Part shown: piece by piece, positions 1 through 9,215 of the stretch
Layout of the letters: each line of letters starts with the position of its first letter
Position numbering within the stretch: the first letter of the stretch is position 1
Assembly (NCBI RefSeq): GCF_000612445.1
Contig: NZ_BALC01000001.1
Span: 62,001 to 126,000 of the forward strand
DNA length: 64,000 nt
Source of the DNA: Liquorilactobacillus sucicola DSM 21376 = JCM 15457
GTDB lineage: Bacteria; Bacillota; Bacilli; Lactobacillales; Lactobacillaceae
Direction: 5' to 3'
Made by a program: the position numbers and the translations under genes
Notes under the pieces: model-generated
What the model was told of the DNA's origin: nothing
The model's database searches: none
The model's input: only the letters and a program-made list of their open reading frames with translations

Positions 1-508
1 ATCTTTTTACGGATGTGCCACAGGTCAAAGGCAAGGTTCATCGCTTCAGATTATTTGATGCATACTTACCAAAAATGAAAACGCCAAAAGATGTTTTTAA
101 GTTTCTCTATTGGCGTGCGTTAGTCAGAAAAGGTGAATACAGTAGCTTATATTTGCGACTTACGTTACTAGGCGTTGTAGTTTTAATATTTGTTCCAAAC
201 TTAATTTTGACGATGGTTTTGCTAGCTCTTTTTTTGTACTTAATAGGTTTTCAGCTGTTGCCACTTTACAATGATCATGATGATATTGTGTTCACACATA
301 TCTATCCCCTAAAAAGGCTGAACGTCTCGCCAATTTTAGGTGGGTACTGCGAGTTTTATTATTAGCGACAGGTGTTCTTCTAGTTGGCGCAAGTGCTTTT
401 GCAGGGCATTCTATGATTGAAACTATGGAGATTTCAGCTGTTGCAATCATAATGATTGTTTTTTTAACGGGCAATTTTTTGACAAAGTACGCAGCTAAAA
501 GTGCTTGA
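1..508 (+). CDS. ecsB: EcsB-family ABC transporter permease, 3' part, frameshifted
   Basis: This is the C-terminal part of an EcsB-type membrane protein, the partner of the EcsA ATPase; the 5' end lies outside the window. The reading frame beginning at base 3 gives a charged segment followed by two hydrophobic helices and the EcsB-like stretch QLLPLYNDHDDIVF. That frame ends at 365. Adding one A to the run of five A near 309-313 joins it to a second frame that continues with two more hydrophobic segments to the TGA at 506-508. So the gene is intact apart from a one-base deficit in a homopolymer. In Bacillus, EcsAB affects secretion and regulated proteolysis; that role is known of the family and not visible here. 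Confidence 0.8.
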
Positions 509-533
509 CACACAGTAATGAAATTTGTAGACT
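505..533 (+). promoter_or_regulatory. Sigma-A promoter for the YtmP-like kinase gene
   Basis: TTGACA at 505-510 and TAGACT at 528-533 are separated by 17 bases. The -35 box overlaps the ecsB stop codon, and the kinase start is about 40 bases downstream. Confidence 0.65.
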
Positions 534-571
534 ATTACTAGTTAGGTATCGTGTAGAGGAGATTGGCCAAT

Positions 572-1366
572 ATGGATTTCAGACTGGATGACGGTTGGCA
601 GATTCGTCCGATTGGCGGTAATACCGGAATGGCGTATGTAGGGACAAAGGAGCAGGAGAAGCTTTTTATAAAGCGTAATACATCCCCTTTTTTGGCAGCT
701 CTCTCGTTAGAAGAGATAACCCCACGCTTGGTATGGACAAGGCATATTTCAACTGGAGATACTTTGACAGCACAAGAGTGGCTTAACGGACGCAGCTTAA
801 CTCGTGAAGAGATGAAGGGTGAGCGAGTTGTGGCTCTGTTGTCACGAGTGCACAGCTCAAAAGTACTCAAGAAGATGTTGCTTCAGGTAGGGGGTTGCTA
901 TGTTTTCCCAGAAGATTTGTTAGCAAATTATTTTCGGGGATTAAGCAGCTCTTTGAGACAGCATCCTTTGTTGAAGGATGTCGCTAATAGGTTGAGGTCT
1001 TGCCAACCAAAGTTTGATCATCGAGATTATCGTGTTTGTCATGGTGATCTGAATCACAAAAATTGGTTATTATCAGATTCGAATCGACTGTATTTGGTTG
1101 ACTGGGAGTCAGCAACACTGGCTGACCCAGTCATGGATCTGAGTATGTTAATGTGTCAGTATGTCCCACGTAAGGATTGGAAAACATGGTTGACAGTTAA
1201 TTTTGAGAAGAAGTTAACGAGTACATTTCAACAGCGGATGATGTGGTATTGCATGTTGAACTTATTATTGTCGATCAAACATCAGTGCGAGCGTGGTCAT
1301 TTCATCGAAATGAACCAAGACATCTTAAAGCTTGCTGACATATCAAAAGAGCAGAAATTTATCTAA
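572..1366 (+). CDS. YtmP-like phosphotransferase (choline/aminoglycoside kinase fold)
   Basis: A 264-residue protein of the APH/choline-kinase fold, resembling Bacillus YtmP (thiamine-kinase-like). The catalytic Brenner motif HGDLNHKN starts near residue 157, and the Mg-binding Asp sits in LVDWE near residue 177. The ATG at 572 is preferred over a TTG at 563 because the ribosome site AGAGGAG at 555-561 lies ten bases upstream of the ATG. It stands directly before trmB, as ytmP does before ytmQ in Bacillus. The substrate is unknown; an antibiotic-resistance role is not supported by this housekeeping context. Confidence 0.85.
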   Translation: MDFRLDDGWQIRPIGGNTGMAYVGTKEQEKLFIKRNTSPFLAALSLEEITPRLVWTRHISTGDTLTAQEWLNGRSLTREEMKGERVVALLSRVHSSKVLKKMLLQVGGCYVFPEDLLANYFRGLSSSLRQHPLLKDVANRLRSCQPKFDHRDYRVCHGDLNHKNWLLSDSNRLYLVDWESATLADPVMDLSMLMCQYVPRKDWKTWLTVNFEKKLTSTFQQRMMWYCMLNLLLSIKHQCERGHFIEMNQDILKLADISKEQKFI

Positions 1367-1456
1367 CATCGTAGGGTTGAGTTGTTAAAGACAGTGTCTT
1401 TGATGAAGACTATGAGGATTTATTTCTGACTAGAATTACAGTTTTAATGTTATAGT

Positions 1457-1498
1457 AAGCTGAAACAAATTGAGCTTTTGTTCCGGCTTTTTTATTTT
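1457..1498 (+). terminator. Intrinsic terminator after the YtmP-like gene
   Basis: Imperfect hairpin with arms AAGCTGAAACAAA and TTTGTTCCGGCTT followed by TTTTATTTT. It separates the kinase gene from trmB. Confidence 0.7.
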
Positions 1499-1532
1499 CA
1501 AATAATTATTGTAGTTTTATGGGAGGAAAAGT

Positions 1533-2195
1533 ATGCGTTTACGCAATAAGCCATGGGCAAAGCCCTTAATCGAAGCTAATCCAGAGTTCATTGCAACCGA
1601 TCCTAAAAAGTATCGAGGCGTGTGGCAAGATCGCTTCAACAAAAAGGCCCCACTCTACATCGAAATCGGAATGGGGAAAGGGCAGTTCATTATTGAGATG
1701 GCCCAAAAGTACCCTGCACGTAATTTTATCGGTATCGAATTGCAGACCTCTGTGGCAGCGGTTGTTTTGAAAAAACAGCTCGAATTGAAATTGAAAAATT
1801 TGCAATTAGTCTGTGCCAATGGCAGTGGGGTCAGTGAATATTTTGAGACTGGCGAAGTAACAGGAATTTACCTGAATTTTTCAGATCCTTGGCCAAAAAA
1901 GAGACAAGCCAAGAGAAGATTAACGTACCCATCATTTTTAAAACAGTACCAAACTATATTGCGAGAAGAAGGCCGTCTGGAATTCAAAACAGACAATCGT
2001 GGTTTGTTTGAGTATTCCGTGAAAAGTATGAATAATTTTGGCATGACTTTCGACAACGTTTTGTTGGATCTTCACCAGAGTGAGGAAACAGAGGACAACA
2101 TCATGACTGAATATGAGGAAAAGTTCAGTAAAAGGGGCCAAGTGATATACAAACTTGAGGCTCATTTCAAGGGCAACGAATCACAGACGTTGTAG
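1533..2195 (+). CDS. trmB: tRNA (guanine-N7-)-methyltransferase TrmB
   Basis: Methylates G46 in the variable loop of tRNAs using S-adenosylmethionine. The 220-residue length is normal for bacterial TrmB. The SAM-binding motif EIGMGKG begins near residue 44, and the family signature SDPWPKKR near residue 117. The ATG is preceded by GGGAGG. The gene lies after the ytmP homologue, as in Bacillus (ytmQ). Its last 15 bases overlap the end of a convergent gene on the other strand, with no terminator between them. Confidence 0.96.
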   Translation: MRLRNKPWAKPLIEANPEFIATDPKKYRGVWQDRFNKKAPLYIEIGMGKGQFIIEMAQKYPARNFIGIELQTSVAAVVLKKQLELKLKNLQLVCANGSGVSEYFETGEVTGIYLNFSDPWPKKRQAKRRLTYPSFLKQYQTILREEGRLEFKTDNRGLFEYSVKSMNNFGMTFDNVLLDLHQSEETEDNIMTEYEEKFSKRGQVIYKLEAHFKGNESQTL

Positions 2196-2507
2196 ATCGA
2201 GGACGCCACCGGTTTTAGCATCAGCCAAAAACTTATATTGGATAAGCTGGTGGTCCTCTAGACGTGACAAACCACCACTGTAAACTTCAGTTTTGAAAGC
2301 AAATTTTTGGAATGGCTTAGTGGAAGTACTGATCCAAGCGCCTTGGATAGGCGTTTCTTCTCGGAAGATTTTCTTAACTTTTTTGAGAATTTTTTGAGGT
2401 GACGCAGCATTTTTTCTTCTAGCTAACTCATTAGTGTATATGCCAGTGGCAAAACCTAACAAAATTCCTAAAAATAGTGGTAAATTATTTGATTTGAAAG
2501 CTGTCAT
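2181..2507 (-). CDS. Small membrane-anchored protein of unknown function (PepSY-like)
   Basis: A 108-residue protein with one N-terminal hydrophobic segment (about residues 9-24), a basic stretch, then a predicted extracytoplasmic domain of about 70 residues. The chosen start (complement of 2505-2507) has an AGGAG site seven bases upstream. A longer frame adds eleven residues without a ribosome site. The C-terminal part, with conserved-looking [11 protein letters not shown] and GAWIS segments, resembles small PepSY-like proteins that are common in lactobacilli, but I cannot confirm the family. It is convergent with trmB and overlaps it by 15 bases. Confidence 0.75.
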   Translation of the reverse strand: MTAFKSNNLPLFLGILLGFATGIYTNELARRKNAASPQKILKKVKKIFREETPIQGAWISTSTKPFQKFAFKTEVYSGGLSRLEDHQLIQYKFLADAKTGGVLDLQRL

Positions 2508-2540
2508 ATTTTTTCTCCTGAAAATTAATTTAATAATCAA

Positions 2541-2549
2541 AGTATAGCA
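2541..2549 (-). promoter_or_regulatory. Extended -10 promoter for the small anchored protein
   Basis: On the minus strand the sequence reads TGCTATACT, an extended -10 element, about 35 bases before the start codon. The -35 region is only T-rich. Confidence 0.45.
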
Positions 2550-2661
2550 CCATCAATTGCGAAAAAAAACGTTTTAGACTGTTACCATAAACAAATAATT
2601 TTTTTTAATTGCAAAACAAGTTATAATCAACAGTATAAAGCTTGCTCAATGGGAGGATATT

Positions 2662-2982
2662 ATGAAAATTTTAGAAAAAATAGATGCTGCGGCGTTGGAA
2701 AACCAGCTGGACAAAGGACTGTACATACTTTTCTTTACGGCTGACTGGTGTCCAGATTGCCGATTTATCAAACCAGCAATGCCCCAGATTGAGGAAAAAT
2801 ATAAGGACTATACTTTCATCCAGGTCGATCGGGATGAGAATATCGATTTATGTCAAGAATTGGGAATAATGGGTATCCCTAGTTTCGTTGTTTATCGTGA
2901 TGGAAAAGAGATCGCTCGTTTTGTTAACAAAGATCGAAAAACCAAGGCTGAAGTGGAACATTTTTTAGATCAAATAGCTTAA
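2662..2982 (+). CDS. Thioredoxin-family protein (YtpP-like)
   Basis: A 106-residue cytoplasmic thioredoxin-fold protein. The active site WCPDC is at residues 29-33, differing from the classical WCGPC, and the cis-proline loop is GIPSF. Bacillus has the homologous ytpP next to ytpR and sftA, the same order as here. It probably reduces disulfides or takes part in bacilliredoxin/thioredoxin exchange; the exact partner is unknown. A GGGAGG ribosome site precedes the ATG, and a TATAAT at 2622-2627 may be the -10 of its promoter. Confidence 0.9.
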   Translation: MKILEKIDAAALENQLDKGLYILFFTADWCPDCRFIKPAMPQIEEKYKDYTFIQVDRDENIDLCQELGIMGIPSFVVYRDGKEIARFVNKDRKTKAEVEHFLDQIA

Positions 2983-3176
2983 ACAGCAATGCTTTTTGCG
3001 TATAAACCAGTGTAATCGGGAATAGTTAATTCATGTGAATAGAGTTCAAAATAAATCATTTACCATCTGTGTCAACAAAAGTTTATTTAGCGAATATCTT
3101 TTTTTGAGGCTGACAGTTGAGTCTAACTGTGGTTTCAGTAAGATTGCACTGCGAGAAGAAGGAGAATAATGTGTAA

Positions 3177-3796
3177 ATGTTGATTGCTAGTTACAATCCT
3201 CAAAGTTGGGGAGATGTATTGGTCGCAGTTGTGCACGAAGATGCGGCACAACAGAAAATAGAAAAAAAAGGTAACATTGTTTGTATCAAGGATGCAGATA
3301 GCGGTGTTGTTTTGGGATATAATTTTTTTAATGTTTCTAGTATTATTGGGGCGATGAATGTGAGTGGTCAAGTGAAATTAGAAGACAAACAGCTTGCAGC
3401 CTTAATAGAGCATTGGTTAACACAGGTTTCGAAGATAAATTGGTCGCTGATGATACTCCAAAATTTGTTGTTGGTTTTGTACAAGAATTAAGTGACCATC
3501 CAGACTCAGATCATTTGCACATTACCAAAACAAAAGTCGATAATGGGGAAACTTTGCAGATTGTTTGTGGTGCACCAAACATTGCTCAGGGGCAGATGGT
3601 TGTTGTGGCAAAAGTTGGCGCGATGATGCCAGATGGTCAAATTATCTGGCCTGGCAAATTACGTGGTGTTCAAAGCGAAGGTATGATTTGTTCTGCAAGG
3701 GAACTTGCCTTACCGAATGCACCAGAAAAAAGAGGAATTCTAGTGCTTGAGCCTGAAAAGTATGCTGTAGGTGCCGAATTTATTTTAAAGAATTAG
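3177..3796 (+). CDS. ytpR: YtpR-family tRNA-binding domain protein, frameshifted
   Basis: Homologue of YtpR, which resembles the N-terminal EMAPII/OB-fold tRNA-binding region of the PheRS beta subunit. The first frame (3177-3491) holds the N-terminal domain up to ...LIEHWL. The second frame (open from 3413, stop at 3796) holds the OB fold with DHPDSDHLHI, QIVCGAPNI and GKLRGVQSEGM. Adding one A to the AA at about 3419 joins them into a protein of about 206 residues, the normal YtpR length. The ATG at 3177 follows an AAGGAG site. The gene sits between the thioredoxin and sftA, as in Bacillus. Confidence 0.85.
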
Positions 3797-3842
3797 TACG
3801 TTTTGATAACTTAAAAGATAGATTGAGTTTTCTATGATAGAA

Positions 3843-3888
3843 TGGGCTAGTAGAGATGGATTATACATTGAAGCTAGCCCAATTTTTA
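3843..3888 (+). terminator. Intrinsic terminator after ytpR
   Basis: GGGCTAG at 3844-3850 pairs with CTAGCCC at 3874-3880, followed by AATTTTTAG. It lies just before sftA. Confidence 0.6.
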
Positions 3889-3906
3889 GTGTTAGGATGA
3901 GAAACG

Positions 3907-6279
3907 ATGCAACATTACGATGGTCCGGCTTTTTATCGTATGCAAAAAGCCAGAGAAAAAAATGAAAAAAATACTAATAACCTTATGCGTGCACGCACGA
4001 AAAGTTATAAAAATGTAAAAAGTGAAGGTACAAAGATATTTGATGTAAAGCTGAAAAAGGATGGGCGAAGTAGCGGACGCTTATTTCGCCCGACATATGT
4101 TCCCCCTTCAATTACAACAGTGCATAGATTTACGAGTGAAGAGGCAAGGTACGAACATCTTTTTGGACAGTTGAAAAAGAAAAAAGAAACATATTTTCTT
4201 TTAGGTGGTGAGGAAGAAAGTGACAGCAAGGTAATAATTCTTGCAGATGAAAATACTGAAACAGGAATTGAACCAATTGTGGAGCAGCGAGAAGAGCATA
4301 AAGGGACTGGGAAGAATAGCGAATTTAACCAATCAATACGAGTTCCAAGTTTGAATACAGATAATACAGATAATGACGATCAGAATGATATATTTCAAAA
4401 AGAAAATGCTTCTTTCCAAGAAGAACATACTACTTCGTTCACGAATAAGAGTGAGGTCCAAGACAGTCCAATTGATGATAGGCTAAGCAAAAAAAATAGC
4501 AATCAAACAGGCATTACGATGTGCGAACAACAGACGACAAAGGCAATAGCGGCTGATCACAGCACTGAGTTGCAAGTCCCTGTAGTTAACACGGTTAAAA
4601 AACAAATTTCAAAGGACTTAGTTCCAGCTGGAGAAGAGAGTAAAAACAGTGTAATTGAAACAAAATTTGAACAAGTAACGGCAGATTCGGAAAATAACAA
4701 GGTCCGTGAAGCACGACCACGAGTGCACCCACATAAAACAACGGACGTATCCGAAACAGACAGTTTTCTGCAAGACCAAACGGCCGTCAAACTAGAGGCA
4801 GAGAAAAAGAATAAAATAAATGGTCATGTGGGGCAAAATATACTTGATGAAACAACCATGAACGGTGAGTATCATACCCCTCCTATCTCGCTTCTGCCAG
4901 CTCCAGTAAAAAATGAAGATGAGTCTATGGATGAGTGGGTACTAACCCAAATCGATGTTTTGAACGAAACTTTTAAATCTTTTAATGTAAAAGCTAATGT
5001 GAAGGATTGGACGATCGGTCCAGCAGTGACACAGTTTGAAGTAGTTTTAGGTCGTGGCGTCAAAGTTAACAAAATTACTAATTTGAGTGATGATTTAAAG
5101 TTAGCTTTAGCAGCAAAGGATATTCGGATTGAAGCGCCTATTCCTGGAAAGAGCAGCGTTGGTGTTGAGATTCCTAACTTGCATTCACGTCCTGTCATGT
5201 TATCAGAAGTTTTAACATCAACTGCATTTACCCAAAAAGAATCGCCGCTGACGGTTGCTCTAGGAGTCGATTTGTTTGGGTGCGCTCAAGTTACAGATTT
5301 GAGAAAAATGCCGCACGGACTAATTGCTGGAGCCACTGGTTCAGGAAAGTCAGTTTTTATCAACAGTATTTTGGTTTCATTACTGTATAAAGCGACCCCA
5401 GCACAAGTAAAGTTGCTGTTGATTGATCCCAAGGCGGTTGAACTAGCTCCTTATCATGAGATTCCACATCTACTATCGCCTGTTATTTCTGATCCAGCTG
5501 CCGCTGCTGCCGCATTAAAATGGGCAGTAGAGGAAATGGAAGAACGCTATCAGCGTTTAGCGGCTGGTGGGGCACGTAATATAGAAGCTTTTAATGCAAA
5601 AGCCGAAAAACATGGCGATTTTGGTTTGAAAATGCCATATATTGTAATTATAATTGACGAATTAGCTGACCTCATGATGGCCGCCTCGTCTGAGGTGCAA
5701 GATTATATCGCACGTATTACACAAAAAGCTCGAGCGGCGGGAATACATTTAATTATAGCGACTCAGCGCCCAAGTGTTGATGTGATAACAGGAACGATAA
5801 AAAACAACATCCCTACGCGTGTTGCATTTATGGTTTCAAGTCAAGTTGATTCCAGAACTATCTTGGACTGTTCTGGTGCGGAGCGTTTGCTGGGACGTGG
5901 CGATATGCTGTATCTTGGTAATGGAGCAAGCCAACCCAGACGTCTCCAAGGGACTTTTGTTGAAAACGAAATTGATCAGATTACTGATTTTGTTCGCACT
6001 CAAGGAAAACCCCAATATGCGTTTGATCCCGATGGGCTTAAACAGGAAGTTGAACGAAGTGATCAGGAGGATGAACTCTTTCCACGTGTGCTAGACTATA
6101 TCGTGAGTGAAGAGAACATCTCAACGTCTAAATTACAAAGAGTTTTTTCAATCGGGTATAATCGGGCAGCTAACATTATTGATGAACTTGAGCATAAAAG
6201 GTATATTTCACCTGCTAGAGGTTCAAAACCGCGCGATGTTTTTCTAACCCAAACAGGACTAGATAAGTTAAGGGATTGA
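3907..6279 (+). CDS. sftA: FtsK/SpoIIIE-family DNA translocase, soluble SftA type
   Basis: A 790-residue hexameric DNA pump that clears chromosome DNA from the division septum. Unlike classical FtsK, it has no N-terminal membrane helices: residues 1 to about 330 are polar and low in complexity, rich in E, D, N and K. The RecA-like motor follows, with Walker A GATGSGKS at residues 475-482 and Walker B IIIIDELADL near 579. A C-terminal winged-helix gamma domain, ending RGSKPRDVFL, would read polar DNA motifs. This architecture and the position before murC match Bacillus SftA (YtpS/YtpT). Confidence 0.93.
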   Translation: MQHYDGPAFYRMQKAREKNEKNTNNLMRARTKSYKNVKSEGTKIFDVKLKKDGRSSGRLFRPTYVPPSITTVHRFTSEEARYEHLFGQLKKKKETYFLLGGEEESDSKVIILADENTETGIEPIVEQREEHKGTGKNSEFNQSIRVPSLNTDNTDNDDQNDIFQKENASFQEEHTTSFTNKSEVQDSPIDDRLSKKNSNQTGITMCEQQTTKAIAADHSTELQVPVVNTVKKQISKDLVPAGEESKNSVIETKFEQVTADSENNKVREARPRVHPHKTTDVSETDSFLQDQTAVKLEAEKKNKINGHVGQNILDETTMNGEYHTPPISLLPAPVKNEDESMDEWVLTQIDVLNETFKSFNVKANVKDWTIGPAVTQFEVVLGRGVKVNKITNLSDDLKLALAAKDIRIEAPIPGKSSVGVEIPNLHSRPVMLSEVLTSTAFTQKESPLTVALGVDLFGCAQVTDLRKMPHGLIAGATGSGKSVFINSILVSLLYKATPAQVKLLLIDPKAVELAPYHEIPHLLSPVISDPAAAAAALKWAVEEMEERYQRLAAGGARNIEAFNAKAEKHGDFGLKMPYIVIIIDELADLMMAASSEVQDYIARITQKARAAGIHLIIATQRPSVDVITGTIKNNIPTRVAFMVSSQVDSRTILDCSGAERLLGRGDMLYLGNGASQPRRLQGTFVENEIDQITDFVRTQGKPQYAFDPDGLKQEVERSDQEDELFPRVLDYIVSEENISTSKLQRVFSIGYNRAANIIDELEHKRYISPARGSKPRDVFLTQTGLDKLRD

Positions 6280-6366
6280 ATAAGATATTCTGAGTTTTAA
6301 AACAAATACTACATATTTTGTGGTAAACTATGCAGTGATTGCAATGAAGAAAAGAGGATAATGACA

Positions 6367-7692
6367 ATGGACACCACTTACTATTTTGTTGGGATCAAGG
6401 GTACAGGAATGAGTTCACTGGCCTTGCTCCTGCACGACCAAGGATTAAAAGTTACGGGTTCCGACATTGAAAAGTATACATTTACTCAGCGCGGATTAGA
6501 GCTGGCGGGTATTAAAATTCTACCTTTTAACAAAGATAATATTCATGAAGGTATGACAGTTGTAGCTGGAAATGCTTTTGATGACAATCAAGAAGAAATC
6601 AAACAAGCTCGCGCGATGGGGTTGAAAGTAATTCGCTACCCGGATCTTGTGGAGAAACTAATAGAACAAACCACAAGTATTGGAATTGCTGGTGCACATG
6701 GAAAGACGAGTACAACTGGTTTACTGGCGCATGTTTTGGGTGGTGTTTCACCTACAAATTACCTTGTAGGAGATGGTTCGGGTAAGGGAGTCCCTAATGC
6801 TCGTTTCTTTGTGTTTGAAGCTGATGAATATCGACGTCATTTCGTTGCTTATCATCCAGATTACGTGATTATGACAAATATTGATTTTGACCATCCAGAT
6901 TATTTTACTGGAATTGAAGATGTTTGTGATGCATTTTCGACACTGGCTTCACAGACTAAAAAGGGAATTTTTGCTTGGGGCGAAGACAAGCATTTACGCA
7001 AGATAAAAGCAGAAGTTCCAGTTCATTATTACGGCACTGAAGACAATGATGAATTCAGGGCTGTCAACATAAAACGAACAACAAAGGGTTCTTCTTTTGA
7101 TGTCTATCGGCATGATGACTTTTTAGGTAATTATCAGATTCCCTTATTTGGAGAACATAATGTTTTAAATAGTTTGGCAGTGATAGCCGTTTCATATTTC
7201 GAAAAAGTTGATCAAGAAGAAATAAAACATGAACTTTTAAGCTTTAAGGGCGTAAAGAGACGTTTCACCGAAAAGTATGTAGCGGACATGACGATTATTG
7301 ATGATTATGCACATCATCCTTCAGAGATAAAGGCAACACTTGATGCTGCACGGCAAAAATATCCTAAGAAAAAAATTATCGCTGTTTTCCAGCCACATAC
7401 ATTCAGTCGTACAATTGCGTTGATGGACGACTTTGCGGCAAGTTTAAGTATGGCTGATCAAGTCTTTCTAACAGATATTTTCAGTTCAATCCGTGAACAC
7501 GGTGGCAATGTTTCCAGCAGTGATTTGGGAAGTAAAATTACTAAGGGCGGAGAAGTCCTTAAATTGGATAATATGTCACCGTTACTGGATTTCCATGATG
7601 CTGTTGTCATCTTTATGGGTGCAGGTGACATTCAAAAATATGAGTATGCATATGAAAAACTGCTAAGCAGCTTAAGTTATAAAAACAATTAG
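6367..7692 (+). CDS. murC: UDP-N-acetylmuramate--L-alanine ligase
   Basis: Adds L-alanine to UDP-MurNAc, the first amino-acid step of peptidoglycan precursor synthesis. The protein starts with the dinucleotide-fold motif [10 protein letters not shown]. It carries the ATP-binding loop GAHGKTSTT near residue 112 and the Mur-ligase signatures NIDFDHPDY and [10 protein letters not shown]. Its 441 residues fit the family. I use the second ATG (6367) because AGAGG at 6353-6357 is nine bases away, while the ATG at 6361 is only three. In Bacillus, murC also follows sftA. Confidence 0.95.
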   Translation: MDTTYYFVGIKGTGMSSLALLLHDQGLKVTGSDIEKYTFTQRGLELAGIKILPFNKDNIHEGMTVVAGNAFDDNQEEIKQARAMGLKVIRYPDLVEKLIEQTTSIGIAGAHGKTSTTGLLAHVLGGVSPTNYLVGDGSGKGVPNARFFVFEADEYRRHFVAYHPDYVIMTNIDFDHPDYFTGIEDVCDAFSTLASQTKKGIFAWGEDKHLRKIKAEVPVHYYGTEDNDEFRAVNIKRTTKGSSFDVYRHDDFLGNYQIPLFGEHNVLNSLAVIAVSYFEKVDQEEIKHELLSFKGVKRRFTEKYVADMTIIDDYAHHPSEIKATLDAARQKYPKKKIIAVFQPHTFSRTIALMDDFAASLSMADQVFLTDIFSSIREHGGNVSSSDLGSKITKGGEVLKLDNMSPLLDFHDAVVIFMGAGDIQKYEYAYEKLLSSLSYKNN

Positions 7693-7734
7693 ACAGGAAG
7701 CTAGGTCAATTTAACTTTTGATTTAGTTTCGGAT

Positions 7735-7778
7735 GGGGTATGCTTCTAGAGTGATTTGGACTTTAGAGGTATACCCCC
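7735..7778 (+). terminator. Long hairpin downstream of murC
   Basis: Arms GGGGTATGCTTCTA and TAGAGGTATACCCC enclose a short loop. Only a weak T-rich tail follows, so termination may be partial. Confidence 0.5.
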
Positions 7779-7820
7779 TTCTGCTATCTTGAGAGGCCAG
7801 CTTTATTTGGCACATATACG

Positions 7821-7849
7821 TTGAGCACATGAAAGTGGTATGCTAAAAT
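7821..7849 (+). promoter_or_regulatory. Promoter of the MaoC/Bax-inhibitor pair
   Basis: TTGAGC at 7821-7826, a 17-base spacer and TAAAAT at 7844-7849. A TG dinucleotide at 7841-7842 gives an extended -10. Confidence 0.7.
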
Positions 7850-7881
7850 ATATATAAGACTATATGGAGGTGGCGTGATCT

Positions 7882-8364
7882 ATGTCAGAAGATACGCATA
7901 GGAAGGGTAAAACAATTGATGAGATAGCGGAGGGAGACTCACTTACAGTTAATGAGAGTCTCTCGGACCGAGATATATTGCTTTATCTAGGAATGACAAA
8001 TGACAATAATCCTTTGTATATCCAAAATGAATATGCAAGAGAAATTGGGTACAAGGGTCCTGTTGTGCCACCAGTTTTGTTGACTGGCATTATTACCAGT
8101 TCTATCTCAAAACTTTTACCGGGGCCTGGGAGTGAAGTTGTTAATTTGTCCGTCAATTTTATGCTTCCTGTGTATCACGACGAAAACGTAACTTTTATTT
8201 TTGAAGTTATTAAAGTCGACACAATGAAAGAAGTTATTACGCTTTCTGTCACTGGAACAAAAAATGAAGATGATCGCGTGGTGGATGCCATTGTGATGGT
8301 AAAGCCTCCTAGAAAAAGATTAGATTCATTCAGTGGGATAAATATTGAAGAGGTGAATGCTTAA
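7882..8364 (+). CDS. MaoC-like hotdog-fold dehydratase/thioesterase-type protein
   Basis: A 160-residue protein with the single hotdog domain of the MaoC/(R)-specific enoyl-CoA hydratase group. Visible landmarks are the N-terminal segment resembling hydratases (TDND-type: MTNDNNPLY, residues 47-55) and GPVVPPVLLTGII in the central helix. It has a strong GGAGGTGG ribosome site. Its stop codon overlaps the next start by one base, so it is translationally coupled to a Bax-inhibitor-like membrane protein. The substrate is unknown. A role in fatty-acid or 3-hydroxyacyl metabolism is inferred from the fold only. Confidence 0.8.
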   Translation: MSEDTHRKGKTIDEIAEGDSLTVNESLSDRDILLYLGMTNDNNPLYIQNEYAREIGYKGPVVPPVLLTGIITSSISKLLPGPGSEVVNLSVNFMLPVYHDENVTFIFEVIKVDTMKEVITLSVTGTKNEDDRVVDAIVMVKPPRKRLDSFSGINIEEVNA

Positions 8365-9068
8365 TGAATAATGGGCAACAAGTAGTAAATCAAAGCCGTG
8401 AAGGTTTGAATAGTTTTCTAACAAGGATGTATGGCTTCATGGCTGGAGCTGTCGGAATATCTGCGGTAGTGGCATATCTTATTTCTAATGTTTACTATCA
8501 GCAAACGATGAGTTTCATGGAGCAGAACCGTTACATTATGTGGGTTCTGATAGCAGTTCAGTTTGGCATTGCAATTGGAATGTCATTTAAGGCTGACCGC
8601 TCACCGATTGCTAGCGGTGCAGGTTTAGTGCTGTTTGCGATAATTGAAGGGCTGTTTTTTGGAGTAATTCTGACAGCATATGCTTCGCAGGATGTCACGA
8701 TGGCTTTTGTTTCTGCAGCAGCAGTTTTCGTGGTATTGGCTGTCATTGGAACGACGACTAAGCGTGATTTATCACGTATTGGAACGCAGGCTTTGGCAGC
8801 TCTTATAGGTTTGATCGTTGTTTCGGTCATTAATATTTTCCTTCAAAGTCCAATGATTGCGTTCGTATTTTCTTTTGTGGGAGTAATTATATTCACGGCA
8901 TTAATTGCGTGGGATGCACAGAAATTCAAGCTGCTTTATCATCAGACAGCTGGTCAGGTTAACGTTAATAGTTTGGCCCTGATGGGGGCCTTGCAGCTAT
9001 ATCTTGATTTTGTTAACTTGTTTATCAACTTGTTGAATATTTTTTCTGGGTTTGGCAGCAAAAATTAA
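8364..9068 (+). CDS. Bax inhibitor-1/YccA-family membrane protein
   Basis: A 234-residue protein with seven hydrophobic segments separated by short loops and a charged segment AWDAQKFK near residue 190, typical of the BI-1/TMBIM family. Bacillus YetJ in this family is a pH-sensitive calcium leak; the same activity here is inferred. The ATG overlaps the TAA of the MaoC-like gene (TAATG), so both are read from the promoter at 7821. A strong terminator follows. Confidence 0.92.
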   Translation: MNNGQQVVNQSREGLNSFLTRMYGFMAGAVGISAVVAYLISNVYYQQTMSFMEQNRYIMWVLIAVQFGIAIGMSFKADRSPIASGAGLVLFAIIEGLFFGVILTAYASQDVTMAFVSAAAVFVVLAVIGTTTKRDLSRIGTQALAALIGLIVVSVINIFLQSPMIAFVFSFVGVIIFTALIAWDAQKFKLLYHQTAGQVNVNSLALMGALQLYLDFVNLFINLLNIFSGFGSKN

Positions 9069-9085
9069 CTTACTAAAATCAGCTA

Positions 9086-9134
9086 AGGAGGCTAGGGCGT
9101 ATTAATATGTTGCCCTAGCCTTATTTAATTTTTT
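9086..9134 (+). terminator. Strong intrinsic terminator after the BI-1 gene
   Basis: AAGGAGGCTAGGGC pairs with GCCCTAGCCTT over a 13-base loop and is followed by ATTTAATTTTTT. Confidence 0.85.
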
Positions 9135-9215
9135 AGAGAAAGAAACCTTGGCTCTGAACATCTCAAAGTTGGCTTACTTAGTGACAGTGAAATAATTGAT
9201 TAAAGGAGTTTTGAA

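Noticed and set aside
572-1366. Aminoglycoside-resistance gene
   Set aside because: The fold is shared, but the gene is in the conserved ytmP position among housekeeping genes, with no sign of transfer.
1448-1456. Extended -10 promoter before trmB
   Set aside because: The transcript would begin inside the terminator hairpin at 1457, and no -35 box is at the right distance.
4200-4860. Degraded or foreign insert in the sftA N-terminal region
   Set aside because: The stretch is low in complexity but stays in frame; soluble SftA proteins normally have a variable acidic linker here.
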